The translations under genes and the position numbers were made by a program. Shown one piece after another: positions 54,867 through 64,000 of a stretch of DNA of 64,000 nt. The notes beneath the pieces were generated by a model. It did not search any database and had not been told where the DNA came from. It was given only the letters and a program-made list of their open reading frames with translations. How positions within the stretch are numbered: the first letter of the stretch is position 1; each line of letters begins with the position of its first letter. Source of the stretch: Neopararhizobium haloflavum (GTDB lineage: Bacteria > Pseudomonadota > Alphaproteobacteria > Rhizobiales > Rhizobiaceae); NCBI RefSeq assembly GCF_002750855.1, contig NZ_NWUC01000004.1:62001-126000 (forward strand). The letters are read 5' to 3'.

Positions 54867-55181
54867 ATGTATATCGCCATGAACCGATTCAAGGTGAAAC
54901 AAGGCTCGGAAGAGGCCTTCGAACGCGTCTGGAAGGATCGTGATTCGTCCCTCACAGAGGTCCCCGGCTTCGTGGAGTTCCGACTGCTGCGCGGAAAACT
55001 GGACGAGGACGAAGGCTGTACGCTCTTTGCCTCGCACACGATCTGGCGGTCGGAAGACGATTTCGTTGCCTGGACCCGTTCGGAGAATTTCCGCAAGGCG
55101 CACCGCAATACGGGCGACGGGAAGGTCGACTATATCGGACATCCGCGATTTGAAGGATTTTCGGTCGTCGAAGGTGCCTGA
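54867..55181 (+). CDS. antibiotic biosynthesis monooxygenase / HmuQ-IsdG-like haem oxygenase
   Basis: 104 residues, dimeric ferredoxin-like (ABM) fold: MYIAMNRFKVKQGSEEAFER, VPGFVEFRLLRGKL, FASHTIWRSEDDFVAW and SENFRKAHRNTGD. The FRKAHR part resembles the haem-binding helix of IsdG/HmuQ haem-degrading enzymes of rhizobia, with the conserved Asn at MNRF, Trp at IWRS/VAWT and His at KAHR. Haem breakdown is likely but not certain. AGGGAG (54851-54856) precedes the ATG at 54867. Confidence 0.8.
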   Translation: MYIAMNRFKVKQGSEEAFERVWKDRDSSLTEVPGFVEFRLLRGKLDEDEGCTLFASHTIWRSEDDFVAWTRSENFRKAHRNTGDGKVDYIGHPRFEGFSVVEGA

Positions 55182-55208
55182 GTGCAGGCGCCATGGCTTG
55201 GGTGAAAA

Positions 55209-55285
55209 TGGTCGGAGCGGCGGGATTCGAACCCACGACCCCTACACCCCCAGTGTAGTGCGCTACCGGGCTGCGCTACGCTCCG
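55209..55285 (-). tRNA. tRNA-Pro (anticodon GGG)
   Basis: 77 nt with an encoded CCA end (55209-55211). Acceptor CGGAGCG (55279-55285) pairs with CGCTCCG (55213-55219); the anticodon stem CTACA/TGTAG encloses loop CTGGGGG, anticodon GGG at 55249-55251; the T arm has GTGGG-TTCGAAT-CCCGC. It reads CCC/CCU proline codons. Confidence 0.97.
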
Positions 55286-55360
55286 ACCTGCCCAAAGGCT
55301 GCACCGTCTCTAGTCCGTCATTTCGGGCAAAGCAAGAGCGCAGCCTTTGAAAACATCCGA

Positions 55361-55879
55361 TCATCGGACCTGATCGAGCAACCTCTTGCATTCCAGCAGG
55401 TCGTAGAGCGCCTCCTGCAGCAAGGCCCGGTTTTCCTTTGACAGGTCCACGGCCTTGTCGTCGCCTTTTTCGCCGTCACCGCCGAACCCGAAAAAGCGCC
55501 GACCTGCAGGAGCCTTGGCCTTTCCGACGACCTGATCGCCATCGCTTGCTGCCGGCTCTGGCGCATTGGCGGCAGCCTCCGCCGTCAACGCCTCCAACGT
55601 GACAACGTCCCCGCTGCCAACGGCAATCACGAATTTCGGGCCATTCTGCTTCAGCAGCTTCTGAACGCCCTTGATGGTATAGCCCTGATCGTAAAGCAGG
55701 TGCCGAATGCCCTTGAGGAGTTCGACATCATCGGGCCGATAATAGCGACGGCCGCCGCCGCGCTTCATCGGCTTTATCTGTGAAAACCGACTTTCCCAGA
55801 ACCGCAGCACATGCTGCGGAAGGTCCAGGTCATCGGCCACTTCGCTGATCGTTCGAAATGCGTCCGGACTCTTTTCCAT
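55361..55879 (-). CDS. MerR-family transcriptional regulator
   Basis: 172 residues. The N-terminal MerR helix-turn-helix is [20 protein letters not shown] then [20 protein letters not shown] and [15 protein letters not shown]. No cysteine metal site is seen; the C-terminal half is Ala-rich and then charged, with low complexity. The gene is next to ihfA and fabH in many Rhizobiales. The ATG at 55879 ([11 protein letters not shown]) is chosen; upstream in-frame ATG codons at 55891 and 55912 exist. Confidence 0.9.
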   Translation of the reverse strand: MEKSPDAFRTISEVADDLDLPQHVLRFWESRFSQIKPMKRGGGRRYYRPDDVELLKGIRHLLYDQGYTIKGVQKLLKQNGPKFVIAVGSGDVVTLEALTAEAAANAPEPAASDGDQVVGKAKAPAGRRFFGFGGDGEKGDDKAVDLSKENRALLQEALYDLLECKRLLDQVR

Positions 55880-55999
55880 CCCATACCCCATACTACAGGA
55901 GATGATTCTCATGCATTTCAGGGCGTTGAACGCAATTTTTCAAGTGTCTAAAACACAGTTGCACAGAAATTCAACGGCGTGGGGCGTTTGAGAGCGCAA

Positions 56000-56338
56000 T
56001 CAAACCGCGGTGCGAACAGCCTTTTCGCGGCCCTGTCGCGTCAAATGAGATTTGAGCACGCGTTGCTTCAACACATTCGATGCCTTGAACGTCATGACGC
56101 GGCGCGGCGATATCGGGACTTCCTCACCCGTCTTGGGGTTACGCCCGACGCGCTCGTTCTTGTCGCGGACCTGGAAGGTGGCGAATGACGACAGCTTGAC
56201 CGTCTCGCCGCGCACGATGGCGTTGCAGACTTCCTCGATCACCATCTCGACCAATGCGGCGGATTCCGTGCGGGACAACCCGACTTTCCTGAAAACGGAT
56301 TCCGCCAAATCCGCCCTTGTCACCGTTTTTCCGCCCAT
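56000..56338 (-). CDS. ihfA: integration host factor subunit alpha
   Basis: 112 residues: [40 protein letters not shown] and [20 protein letters not shown]. The R-N-P beta-arm that kinks DNA is present. With IhfB it bends DNA at specific sites. A further ATG one codon earlier is possible. fabH-ihfA-merR is a conserved order. Confidence 0.96.
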   Translation of the reverse strand: MGGKTVTRADLAESVFRKVGLSRTESAALVEMVIEEVCNAIVRGETVKLSSFATFQVRDKNERVGRNPKTGEEVPISPRRVMTFKASNVLKQRVLKSHLTRQGREKAVRTAV

Positions 56339-56462
56339 CATCCCCGTTCCGAATATTCAAAACGAATGTCTTGATGTTCAATAGATTGAGACTATTGACG
56401 TTCCGTCTGACCGTCAAGGAAGGAGACGTGCTGCGCTGCAAGCGCGACCGATCCGAACCGGC

Positions 56463-57434
56463 CTACCAGCGCACCAGCACCGCACCCCATGTGAAACCGC
56501 CACCCATCGCTTCCAGCAGGACGAGATCGCCCTTCTTTATGCGGCCGTCGGCCGCCGCCTCGGCGAGCGCCAACGGGATCGAGGCAGCCGAGGTGTTGCC
56601 ATGATGATCGACCGTCACGACGACCTTCTCCGGTGCGATGCCAAGCTTGCGGGCAGAAGCGTCGATGATCCGCACATTCGCCTGATGGGGAACGAACCAG
56701 TCGATGTCGGTCGATCCGTAACCGGTCTTCTCATAGACCGCCTCGATGACGTCCGTGATCATGCCGACCGCGTGCTTGAACACCTCGCGGCCTTCCATGC
56801 GCAGATGTCCGACGGTGCCGGTGGTGGAGGGTCCGCCGTCTACGTAGAGTTTTTCGCGGTGGCTGCCGTCCGAGCGGAGCTTCGCGGTCAGGACCCCACG
56901 GTCGCCGACGCTGCCCGCCCCCTCACCTGCTTCCAGGACGAGGGCGCCAGCGCCGTCGCCGAAGAGGACGCAGGTGCTGCGGTCATTCCAGTCGAGAAGC
57001 CGGGAGAAGGTCTCCGAACCGATCACGAGCGCCCGCTTCGCCATGCCGCCCCGCAGATAGAGGTCGGCAGTGGTCAGCGCATAGACGAAACCCGTGCACA
57101 CGGCCTGAACATCGAATGCTGCCCCATGGGTGATGCCGAGGCGCGCCTGGATGTTGACGGCTGTTGCGGGGAACGTGTTGTCCGGCGTGGAGGTGGCCAG
57201 CACGATCAGATCGATGTCCTCGGGCTTCAAGCCTGCATTGTCGAGGGCAGCGCGCGCCGCATTTTCACCCAGCGAGGCGGTCGTTTCGCCCTCGCCTGCA
57301 ATATGGCGCTGGCGAATCCCCGTGCGCTGCACGATCCATTCGTCACTCGTCTCGACCACGTTCTCGAAGTCGCGGTTGGCCATGACCTTTCTTGGCAAGG
57401 CGGAGCCGACGCCGCGAACGATTGATCTGATCAT
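56463..57434 (-). CDS. fabH: beta-ketoacyl-ACP synthase III
   Basis: 323 residues, thiolase fold. Catalytic Cys in [12 protein letters not shown] (about 113), His in [10 protein letters not shown] (about 250) and Asn in [15 protein letters not shown] (about 280). It starts fatty acid synthesis by joining acetyl-CoA and malonyl-ACP. It follows plsX by 54 bp on the same strand. Confidence 0.96.
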   Translation of the reverse strand: MIRSIVRGVGSALPRKVMANRDFENVVETSDEWIVQRTGIRQRHIAGEGETTASLGENAARAALDNAGLKPEDIDLIVLATSTPDNTFPATAVNIQARLGITHGAAFDVQAVCTGFVYALTTADLYLRGGMAKRALVIGSETFSRLLDWNDRSTCVLFGDGAGALVLEAGEGAGSVGDRGVLTAKLRSDGSHREKLYVDGGPSTTGTVGHLRMEGREVFKHAVGMITDVIEAVYEKTGYGSTDIDWFVPHQANVRIIDASARKLGIAPEKVVVTVDHHGNTSAASIPLALAEAAADGRIKKGDLVLLEAMGGGFTWGAVLVRW

Positions 57435-57488
57435 TTCTTTTCCTGTTCAGGCAAAACTTCACATTGCACGACGCTACGGTCTGAAATC

Positions 57489-58541
57489 CTAGATGCTCGC
57501 CTGCATCTCGGCACGCGCCGGCATCCGTCGCGCATGATAAAGATCGAGATCACGCGAGATCTTCTGGCGCAGGTCGTTGCGCGCCATATCGAACCCAACC
57601 TCGACGGCTGCGGCGAAGCCTTCGACATCGGTGCCGCCGTGGCTCTTGATCACGATGCCGTTGAGACCGAGGAAGACGCCGCCGTTGCCGCGGCGAGGAT
57701 CCATCTTTTCGCGCAGACGGTCGAACGCGTCGCGGGCCAGAAGATAGCCGAGTTTCGCGCGCCAGGTCCTTGTCATCGCCGCGCGCAAATAGCCGCCGAT
57801 CTGCCGGGCAGTCCCCTCGGCTGTCTTCAAGGCGATATTGCCGGAGAAGCCCTCGGTAACGACGACGTCGACGATGCCCTTGCCCAGATCGTCGCCTTCG
57901 ACGAAGCCATGATAGTTGAGGCTCAGGAAATCCGCTTCGCGCAGCAGCCGGCCTGCTTCCTTGACCTCTTCCTGCCCCTTGATTTCCTCGACACCGATGT
58001 TGAGCAGACCGACTGTCGGACGCTCGATGCCAAAGAGTGCGCGCGCCATGGCGGCGCCCATCATCGCAAAGTCGATCAGTTGCTGGGCATCGGCGCCGAC
58101 CGTTGCGCCGACATCAAGGACGATGCTCTCGCCGCGCAGCGTCGGCCATATGGCAGCGATCGCCGGGCGCTCGATGTTGGCCATGGTGCGCAGACAGAAT
58201 TTCGACATGGCCATCAACGCGCCAGTGTTGCCAGCCGAAACGCACACATCGGCGTCGCCGGACTTCACCGCCTCGATGGCGCGCCACATGGACGAGCGCC
58301 AGCGGCCGCGACGCAAGGCCTGGCTCGGCTTGTCGTCCATCCGCACGGCAATCTCGCAGTGGTGGAATTCGCTGGCCGCGGCCAGCTTGGGAAAGCGCTC
58401 GAGATAGGGACGGCAGCGTTCCTCGATGCCGAATATCAGGAACCTCGCGTCGGGATAGCGCTCCAGTGCCTTGGCCGCTCCGGGTATCACAACCTCCGGT
58501 CCCTGGTCGCCGCCCATGGCGTCGAGAGAAATTCTTATCAC
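57489..58541 (-). CDS. plsX: phosphate acyltransferase PlsX
   Basis: 350 residues. GTG start at 58541, then [54 protein letters not shown] and [18 protein letters not shown] are family motifs. It converts acyl-ACP to acyl-phosphate for PlsY in phospholipid synthesis. Operon with fabH; yceD is 163 bp upstream. Confidence 0.96.
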   Translation of the reverse strand: MIRISLDAMGGDQGPEVVIPGAAKALERYPDARFLIFGIEERCRPYLERFPKLAAASEFHHCEIAVRMDDKPSQALRRGRWRSSMWRAIEAVKSGDADVCVSAGNTGALMAMSKFCLRTMANIERPAIAAIWPTLRGESIVLDVGATVGADAQQLIDFAMMGAAMARALFGIERPTVGLLNIGVEEIKGQEEVKEAGRLLREADFLSLNYHGFVEGDDLGKGIVDVVVTEGFSGNIALKTAEGTARQIGGYLRAAMTRTWRAKLGYLLARDAFDRLREKMDPRRGNGGVFLGLNGIVIKSHGGTDVEGFAAAVEVGFDMARNDLRQKISRDLDLYHARRMPARAEMQASI

Positions 58542-58704
58542 GCTATCCTGTCCGTTTCGTCACGAGCTCGGGTGCCTTCCGGCGCGGGCCGAAAATACTG
58601 CTTTTCGCCTCACGTACAACTCTATTGTCGGGAAATTGCGGGCATGAGATGGCCGTGGGCAGGTCCATCGCCGCTTCATCGCAAGAATGAACCCGCGATC
58701 AGCC

Positions 58705-59259
58705 TCAGTTCTCTCCCCCCTTCCAGTCCTTCAAAGCGGCGAAGGGCGATGGTGCCGTTTCGCCATCATCGTCCCGGCTTTCGATGTGTTCACCAAAGCG
58801 AACGCCCGGCTTGCGCGGATAGCGGTCGATGGCCATCGCCGCGAATTCGGCAGCCACGGCGCCCGCGTCAATGACATCGCCGGCAAACGGTTCAGGCATA
58901 TCCGGTCCTTCCGCATCGATCACGATCTCGCCTCCCGACAGATCCGTCATACGGGCGAGCTTGGAGCCGTCAGGAACGAATGTCGCCGACACCGGCTCCT
59001 CGATATTCTGAACGACCGGCTCCAAAGTGACGACGCAAGGCTGCTCGACACGGCACTTCACCGTTCCGGTGAGCCTTACTCCATCGCGCTTCCACCGAAC
59101 CACCTCGAAAGTGGCGGCGAAATCGAGAACGGCGCTGACACCCCAATCGCGGGCCAGTGCCTCCCGTTCGGTCATATCAGCTTCCATCTTGACGGTCAGC
59201 GGGTTGGCCGACACGTGACCGACATTGATCTTGTAGGCAAATGGTCCGGTCGTGCTCAT
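58705..59259 (-). CDS. yceD: YceD family protein (DUF177)
   Basis: 184 residues: TGTVKCRVEQPCVVTLEPVV, the DUF177 core with two Cys, and the Asp/Glu-rich segment GGEIVIDAEGPDMPEPF. YceD is a ribosome/23S-linked protein usually found before rpmF; no rpmF is present in the gap to plsX here, as in many alphaproteobacteria. The start overlaps the stop of the upstream chaperone gene by 1 bp. Confidence 0.92.
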   Translation of the reverse strand: MSTTGPFAYKINVGHVSANPLTVKMEADMTEREALARDWGVSAVLDFAATFEVVRWKRDGVRLTGTVKCRVEQPCVVTLEPVVQNIEEPVSATFVPDGSKLARMTDLSGGEIVIDAEGPDMPEPFAGDVIDAGAVAAEFAAMAIDRYPRKPGVRFGEHIESRDDDGETAPSPFAALKDWKGGEN

Positions 59260-59828
59260 CAGCTCGCCTCCGAAGCTGTGCGGTGCTGGGGTGCGGGAAA
59301 TTCGACGCGGCCGGAGAGGATTGCCGCTTCCGGCTGGGCAGCCACATTGCGTGCTGCTGCATGCAGATGGCTGGCCAGCCCCGCCATACCCTCCGAAACG
59401 CCCGGAGCATCGCCTGCACCCGGATGGACATTCCTGGTGAGGGCCATGGCGAGCGCCTCGTCATCGCCAGCGGCAAGGGCAGCGTCGTAGGCTTCGTAGC
59501 GACCGTAGAACATGCGGGCGAGCTTCTTCATGCGCTTGGGCACGCCCATATCCCCGATACCGATCTCACGGATGGAGTGGTCGATATCCTGAAAAAACGT
59601 GTCGACCAGGTCCTGCGCAAAGGCGTGTCCGGCCGGACTGGCGCCGGAAAGCCGCCGGACGAGAACGACCATGTGGGCGGCAACCATCTCAAAACGGCCC
59701 ATCACCGTGTCGGGCACCGACATCTGCTCGTAGAATACAGGCTGACGCGCCGCCTCGGTCAACGCCATATAGACATCGTCGACGATGCGCCGATTGCTTT
59801 TTTTGCGCCCGAATAGTCCGAATACCAT
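59259..59828 (-). CDS. ubiquinol-cytochrome c chaperone (CBP3-like)
   Basis: 189 residues: MVFGLFGRKKSNRRIVDDVY, the region MVAAHMVVLVRRLSG, DLVDTFFQDIDHSIREIGIGDMGVPK and KRMKKLARMFYGRYEAY. These match the CBP3/UQCC1 family, which helps cytochrome b enter the bc1 complex. The ATG at 59828 is chosen; longer frames cross the divergent lipoprotein promoter. Overlaps yceD by 1 bp. Confidence 0.9.
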   Translation of the reverse strand: MVFGLFGRKKSNRRIVDDVYMALTEAARQPVFYEQMSVPDTVMGRFEMVAAHMVVLVRRLSGASPAGHAFAQDLVDTFFQDIDHSIREIGIGDMGVPKRMKKLARMFYGRYEAYDAALAAGDDEALAMALTRNVHPGAGDAPGVSEGMAGLASHLHAAARNVAAQPEAAILSGRVEFPAPQHRTASEAS

Positions 59829-59994
59829 GAAATCGCCTTGGTCCGCGTTTCTGACAGCCACTCGCCCGGCGGGGCAGTTGCAACATGATCGCGGCTGGTT
59901 TACCGAAGCAGGCGCGAAAAGCAACGTCGAGGGGCAGCGCCTTTGCGCTTCGGGCCCGCACCGGAAAGGCCGCCAGGCCAGCCATTTGAGGGAG

Positions 59995-60507
59995 ATGTCG
60001 TTGAAGCGACGGTATTTCAAGTCCGGCCGCACCCTGCTCAGCGCAGGCACGGTCGCCGTGATCATGTCGGGTGGCATGCTGGCCGGATGCTCCACCACGG
60101 AGGTTCTGCAGCAGGGTTATGTGCTCGACGAGGACGCACTGGCGCTGACGCCGGTCGGGTCGAGCCGCGAACAGGTGCTTTTGTCGCTAGGAACGCCCTC
60201 GACGACCGCCACCTTCGACAATGACGAGGTGTTCTACTACATCTCGCAGACGCGCACGCGCAGCATGGCCTTCATGAAGCCGCAGCTCGTGGACCAACGC
60301 GTCCTTGCCGTCTATTTCAACGAGGAAGGCACCGTTTCACAGATTGCGAACTATACGCTGCAGGACGGGCGCGTTTTCGACCTGATTTCGCGCACGACGC
60401 CGACCGGCGGACGCGACCTCACGTTCCTTGGACAGTTGCTGGCCGGACCTGGAGAGGGTCAGATTCCCAACCCGTTCGGCCCCAATACGGACGGCAATCC
60501 CTACTGA
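59995..60507 (+). CDS. outer-membrane assembly lipoprotein, BamE/SmpA family
   Basis: 170 residues. The lipoprotein signal runs MSLKRRYFKSGRTLLSAG to lipobox MLAGC (Cys about residue 33). The SmpA/OmlA domain follows: VGSSREQVLLSLGTPSTTAT, VFYYISQTRTRSMAFMKP and VLAVYFNEEGTVSQIANYTL. BamE stabilises the Bam complex for outer-membrane protein insertion. GAGGGAG lies before the ATG. Divergent from the chaperone gene. Confidence 0.92.
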   Translation: MSLKRRYFKSGRTLLSAGTVAVIMSGGMLAGCSTTEVLQQGYVLDEDALALTPVGSSREQVLLSLGTPSTTATFDNDEVFYYISQTRTRSMAFMKPQLVDQRVLAVYFNEEGTVSQIANYTLQDGRVFDLISRTTPTGGRDLTFLGQLLAGPGEGQIPNPFGPNTDGNPY

Positions 60508-60526
60508 GCCGGACCGACAGAGACGC

Positions 60527-60564
60527 AAAAAACCCCGCGGATACTCAAATCCGCGGGGTTTTTT
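60527..60564. terminator. bidirectional terminator between bamE-like gene and hppA
   Basis: A perfect 16-bp stem: A6CCCCGCGGAT at 60527-60542 pairs with ATCCGCGGGG and six Ts at 60549-60564; loop ACTCAA. A and T runs on the two flanks let it work for both convergent genes. Confidence 0.95.
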
Positions 60565-60583
60565 CTTGGCGATGGGTTCGCCG

Positions 60584-62722
60584 TCAGTGCGCCAGAACAG
60601 CCAACAGAAGCAGCGCCACGATGTTGGTGATCTTGATGGCCGGATTCACCGCAGGGCCTGCCGTGTCCTTATAAGGATCGCCGACCGTGTCACCGGTGAC
60701 GGACGCCTTGTGCGCCTCCGATCCCTTGACGTGCTTGACCCCGTCCTTGTCGATGAACCCATCCTCGAAGGATTTCTTGGCGTTGTCCCAGGCGCCTCCG
60801 CCTGACGTCATGGAAATGGCCACGAAGAGACCATTGACGATGACGCCGAGCAGCGACGCACCGAGCGCGGCGAAGGCAGATGCACGCGAGCCGGAAATCA
60901 GCAGCACGCCGAAGTAGACGACGAGCGGCGCCAGCACGGGCAGAAGCGAGGGAACGATCATCTCCTTGATCGCCGCCTTGGTCAGAAGGTCAACCGCGCG
61001 CGCGTAGTTCGGCTTGGATGTGCCGGCCATGATGCCCGGATCATCACGGAACTGTCGGCGAACCTCTTCGACGATCGAGCCTGCCGCCCGTCCGACGGCG
61101 GTCATCGCGATGCCACCGAAGAGATACGGGATGAGACCGCCAAAGATCAGACCGGCAACGACGTACGGGTTGGAAAGGGAGAACGAGATGTCCTCCATGC
61201 CCTGGAAGTACGGGTAGGTCTGCGCATTCGCCATGAAGTATTCGAGGTCGTTGGAATAGGCTGCAAAAAGCACCAGCGCGCCGAGACCGGCGGAGCCGAT
61301 AGCATAGCCCTTCGTCACGGCCTTCGTCGTGTTGCCGACCGCATCGAGCGCGTCGGTGGAACGACGGACTTCGGACGGCAGACCCGCCATCTCGGCAATG
61401 CCGCCGGCGTTGTCCGTCACCGGGCCGAACGCATCGAGCGCGACGATCATGCCGGCAATGCCGAGCATCGCCGTGACAGCGATCCCGATGCCGAACAGTC
61501 CGCCGAGCTGGAACGTCGACAGGATGCCGCCGACGATGACGATGGCGGGAAGCGCCGTCGATTCCAGCGAAACGGCAAGCCCCTGGATCACGTTGGTGCC
61601 GTGGCCGGTCACCGAGGCCTGCGAGATGGAATTGACCGGACGCTTGTTGGTGCCGGTATAGTACTCCGTGATCCAGACGATGAGGCCGGTGACGACGAGA
61701 CCGAGGATCCCGCAGATAAAGAGATTCGTCCCGGAAATCGCCATGCCGTCGACTTCGCCGATATCGCCCCACCCGACAGTCAGCGACGTCGCGGCGCCGA
61801 GGCCGATGATGGAAAGCAGGCCGGTCACTATCAGACCCTTGTAGAGGGCTCCCATGATCGAGCCATTGGATCCGAGACGAACGAAGAAGGTGCCGACGAT
61901 CGACGTTATGATGCAGGCTCCGCCAATCGCCAGCGGATAGAGCATCACGGCCTCGAGCATGTCCGTTCCGGCGAAGAAGATGGCACCGAGAACCATGGTG
62001 GCCACCACCGTCACCGCATAGGTTTCGAAGAGGTCGGCTGCCATGCCGGCACAGTCACCGACATTGTCGCCGACATTGTCGGCAATCGTCGCGGGGTTGC
62101 GCGGATCATCCTCAGGAATGCCGGCCTCGACCTTGCCGACGAGATCGCCGCCCACGTCGGCCCCCTTGGTGAAGATGCCGCCGCCGAGACGGGCGAAGAT
62201 CGAGATCAGGGATGCACCGAAGCCAAGGGCAACGAGGGCATCGATCACCACGCGATCGGATGATTCATATCCCAGTCCACCGGTGAGAATTGCGTAGTAG
62301 ACGGAAACGCCCAGCAGAGCGAGACCGGCGACCAGCATGCCGGTGATCGCACCGGACTTGAACGCGATGTCGAGACCGGCCGAAAGGCTGTGCGATGCCG
62401 CCTGCGCGGTGCGCACATTGGCGCGGACCGAGACGTGCATGCCGATGAACCCTGCCAGTCCGGACAGTACGGCACCAATCAGGAAGCCGAAGGCTGCGGT
62501 TCCTCCCAACAGCCACCATGTGATCGCGAAGACGACCGCGCCGACGATCGCAATCGTAGTGTATTGGCGGGTGAGATAGGCCTGCGCGCCTTCTCGAATA
62601 GCGCCCGCAATCTCCTGCATGCGCTCATTGCCCTGGTCAGCTGCCAGCACCGATTGCGTCGCCCAGATGGCATATGCAACCGACAGCAGCCCGCAGGCGA
62701 TGACGGCGATAAGAATTGTCAT
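60584..62722 (-). CDS. hppA: membrane proton-pumping pyrophosphatase
   Basis: 712 residues, about 16 membrane segments. The substrate site is [20 protein letters not shown] with [20 protein letters not shown]; the C-terminal site is [15 protein letters not shown] with [38 protein letters not shown] has Lys at the position that marks potassium-independent enzymes. It couples pyrophosphate hydrolysis to proton export. Confidence 0.96.
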   Translation of the reverse strand: MTILIAVIACGLLSVAYAIWATQSVLAADQGNERMQEIAGAIREGAQAYLTRQYTTIAIVGAVVFAITWWLLGGTAAFGFLIGAVLSGLAGFIGMHVSVRANVRTAQAASHSLSAGLDIAFKSGAITGMLVAGLALLGVSVYYAILTGGLGYESSDRVVIDALVALGFGASLISIFARLGGGIFTKGADVGGDLVGKVEAGIPEDDPRNPATIADNVGDNVGDCAGMAADLFETYAVTVVATMVLGAIFFAGTDMLEAVMLYPLAIGGACIITSIVGTFFVRLGSNGSIMGALYKGLIVTGLLSIIGLGAATSLTVGWGDIGEVDGMAISGTNLFICGILGLVVTGLIVWITEYYTGTNKRPVNSISQASVTGHGTNVIQGLAVSLESTALPAIVIVGGILSTFQLGGLFGIGIAVTAMLGIAGMIVALDAFGPVTDNAGGIAEMAGLPSEVRRSTDALDAVGNTTKAVTKGYAIGSAGLGALVLFAAYSNDLEYFMANAQTYPYFQGMEDISFSLSNPYVVAGLIFGGLIPYLFGGIAMTAVGRAAGSIVEEVRRQFRDDPGIMAGTSKPNYARAVDLLTKAAIKEMIVPSLLPVLAPLVVYFGVLLISGSRASAFAALGASLLGVIVNGLFVAISMTSGGGAWDNAKKSFEDGFIDKDGVKHVKGSEAHKASVTGDTVGDPYKDTAGPAVNPAIKITNIVALLLLAVLAH

Positions 62723-62882
62723 TCGCTGAATTCCTCCTGATTGGACCGGACTTGATCCCCCAATACCGGCCGATGACCATGCCGCAGCGCGCCGCTAAGC
62801 GCGACGCTCTGCCGCATTGGGCGCGATGATTGCTGCACCGCATGAGGGCCGTCAAGTAGTCAATGCACTCAGGAGGAGGGGT

Positions 62883-63926
62883 TCAGAGCGTCGCAAGCGC
62901 TCTGTTGGAGATCGTCCGATTGGCGGCATGAACCTCTCGCTTGCGCTCAAGTGCCTCGATCACCGCGCCCGGAAAATCGGCCTCGTACATCTGGCTCATG
63001 CTCCACAAGCCGCCGGGCGTATAGACATTGATCTCGAGGATCTTGTCGCCGACGATATCGAGCCCGACGAGGAACATACCGTCCTGGATCAGTTTGGGGC
63101 GCACCAGTTCGGCAACCTCCAGCATGGTGTCCGTCACCTTGACCTTCTCGGCCGTGCCCTGGACGTGGATGTTGGAACGCACTTCGCCCTTTGCCGGCAC
63201 GCGGCGGAGCGCGGCAAACTTGCCACCAAGCTCCAGCGGCTTGCCGTTCATGACGAACAGGCGGACATCGCCCGACTTGGCCTCGGGAATGTATCCCTGG
63301 GCGATCAGATAGCCTTCGCCGCTCACCGCCTCGAATATCTGGTTGAGGTTGGCATCGGTCGGAGTGTCGACCTTGAAGACATTCTTCCCGCCCGAACCCT
63401 GAAGCGGCTTGACGATAACGCCCTTGGGCTGGTTCTCGATGAATGACTTGATCTCGTCGATGCTCTTGGAGATCAGGGTTTCGGGCCGTACGCGCTCCGG
63501 AAAGCCCTGGAAGTAGAGCTTGTTCTGGGCGAGAGCGAGCCCGTCCGGATCGTTGACGACAAGCACGCCGCGTTCGCTGGCCAGTCGCCCGAACATGGCG
63601 CCGACATGCGCTGCCCACGGCCTTTCGTAAGCGTCATCCGACGGATCGTTGCGCAAAAAGAGAACGTCGAGATCGGCGACGTCGATGGTCTCGATCTTGG
63701 TACCATCGCCGTGAAGGTCCTTGTGCAGGGTCTCCGGCTTCTTGTATTTGGCACGCGGCAGACTGACGGCCCGCACCATCAACGAATCATCCGGGCGCAG
63801 GACGAAATCGCCGGGCGTGACGTAGTATATCTCGTGGCCGCGATTGAGTGCTGCCAATGCCAGCACCGTCGTGGTGAAGTGCGGGGCTTCGCCCTCGATC
63901 GAATTGATAAAAAAAACAATGCGCAT
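62883..63926 (-). CDS. GshB-like ATP-grasp enzyme
   Basis: 347 residues, longer than typical GshB (about 315). The N-terminus MRIVFFINSIEGEAPHFTTT and the ATP-grasp motifs KGVIVKPLQGSGGKNVFKVD, DVRLFVMNGKPLELGG, and LVGLDIVGDKILEINVYTPGG are those of prokaryotic glutathione synthetases. Whether it joins gamma-Glu-Cys to Gly or makes another amide bond is open; alphaproteobacteria commonly carry a canonical GshB elsewhere. The ATG overlaps the stop of the upstream gene by 1 bp. Confidence 0.82.
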   Translation of the reverse strand: MRIVFFINSIEGEAPHFTTTVLALAALNRGHEIYYVTPGDFVLRPDDSLMVRAVSLPRAKYKKPETLHKDLHGDGTKIETIDVADLDVLFLRNDPSDDAYERPWAAHVGAMFGRLASERGVLVVNDPDGLALAQNKLYFQGFPERVRPETLISKSIDEIKSFIENQPKGVIVKPLQGSGGKNVFKVDTPTDANLNQIFEAVSGEGYLIAQGYIPEAKSGDVRLFVMNGKPLELGGKFAALRRVPAKGEVRSNIHVQGTAEKVKVTDTMLEVAELVRPKLIQDGMFLVGLDIVGDKILEINVYTPGGLWSMSQMYEADFPGAVIEALERKREVHAANRTISNRALATL

Positions 63927-64000
63927 CAGAAGTCCTCGGTTGCGGCCATGTCGACCGGTGACAGTCCGTCCCGCGCACGCTGAAGACGCGCTTCGGCCTG
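63926..64000 (-). CDS. C-terminal end of an unidentified gene (5' part outside window)
   Basis: The last 24 residues (ending RARDGLSPVDMAATEDF) of a gene entering from the right edge. Its TGA overlaps the ATG of the GshB-like gene by one base, so the two are translationally coupled. In other Rhizobiales a QEGLA-motif (DUF1704) gene can be beside this GshB-like gene; the fragment is too short to decide. Confidence 0.6.
   Translation of the reverse strand, partial: QAEARLQRARDGLSPVDMAATEDF

Noticed and set aside
58542..58704. Possible rpmF between yceD and plsX
   Set aside because: No open frame with the L32 zinc or basic motifs is present in these 163 bp.

Overview
The window is about 64 kb of GC-rich (roughly 62%) chromosome from an alphaproteobacterium. 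Gene content and order point to the order Hyphomicrobiales (Rhizobiales): yceD-plsX-fabH-ihfA-merR next to a tRNA-Pro, hupB-lon-clpX-clpP, rplM-rpsI-speB-argC, a DUF1127/LysR pair, a DUF2842 protein, and a class II GshA. I cannot name a genus. There is no prophage, transposon, CRISPR array or rRNA operon; this is core and metabolic chromosome with one small exopolysaccharide locus.

Layout. 1-10.4 kb: 2-hydroxyacid use. glcDEF (glycolate oxidase, minus strand, glcF cut by the left edge) faces a LysR gene; a DUF3422 membrane protein faces a FadR-type regulator followed by lutABC and a phosphatase, the last four junctions overlapping by 4 bp or nearly so. 10.5-20.8 kb: LysE exporter, a conserved unknown, a GNAT enzyme, rsmE, gshA, DUF937, DUF1127/LysR, xseA and dgcN-dgcA (D-glutamate handling). 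21.1-29.4 kb: dppABCDF, fbp and a RocB-like peptidase. 29.4-34.9 kb: hupB, lon, clpX, clpP. 35.0-40.3 kb: FAD oxidase, cupin, metY, a VOC/CoA-binding fusion, an ECHDC3-like protein and a thioesterase. 40.3-45.0 kb: rplM-rpsI, speB, argC, ctaA, DUF2842. 45.0-52.1 kb: exopolysaccharide locus (chain-length/pseudokinase protein, outer-membrane export lipoprotein, GT4, initiating sugar-phosphate transferase, polymerase). 52.0-56.3 kb: AbrB-family membrane protein, aldo/keto reductase, two small proteins, an HmuQ/IsdG-like monooxygenase, tRNA-Pro, MerR, ihfA. 56.4-64 kb: fabH, plsX, yceD, a cytochrome bc1 assembly chaperone, a BamE-like lipoprotein, hppA, a GshB-like ATP-grasp enzyme and the tail of one more gene.

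Most notable observations: (a) two closely matching 21-bp palindromes of form CTGG-N13-CCAG, one on the glcD promoter (3307-3327) and one on the fadR-lutABC promoter (5893-5913), suggesting one FadR-type regulator controls both pathways and supporting a downstream start for GlcD; (b) an in-frame fusion of a VOC domain to a CoA-binding domain next to metY; (c) a Wzz/GNVR protein whose C-terminal kinase-like domain has lost the Walker A lysine, the Walker B aspartate and the tyrosine tail; (d) dgcNA immediately upstream of a dipeptide transporter; (e) heat-shock-type promoter elements ahead of lon and clpP, with two hairpins in the lon leader; (f) a strong hairpin between dppA and dppB.

Coordinates, starts and motifs were read by eye from the sequence. 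No alignments or database searches were run, so family assignments rest on recognised motifs and lengths.
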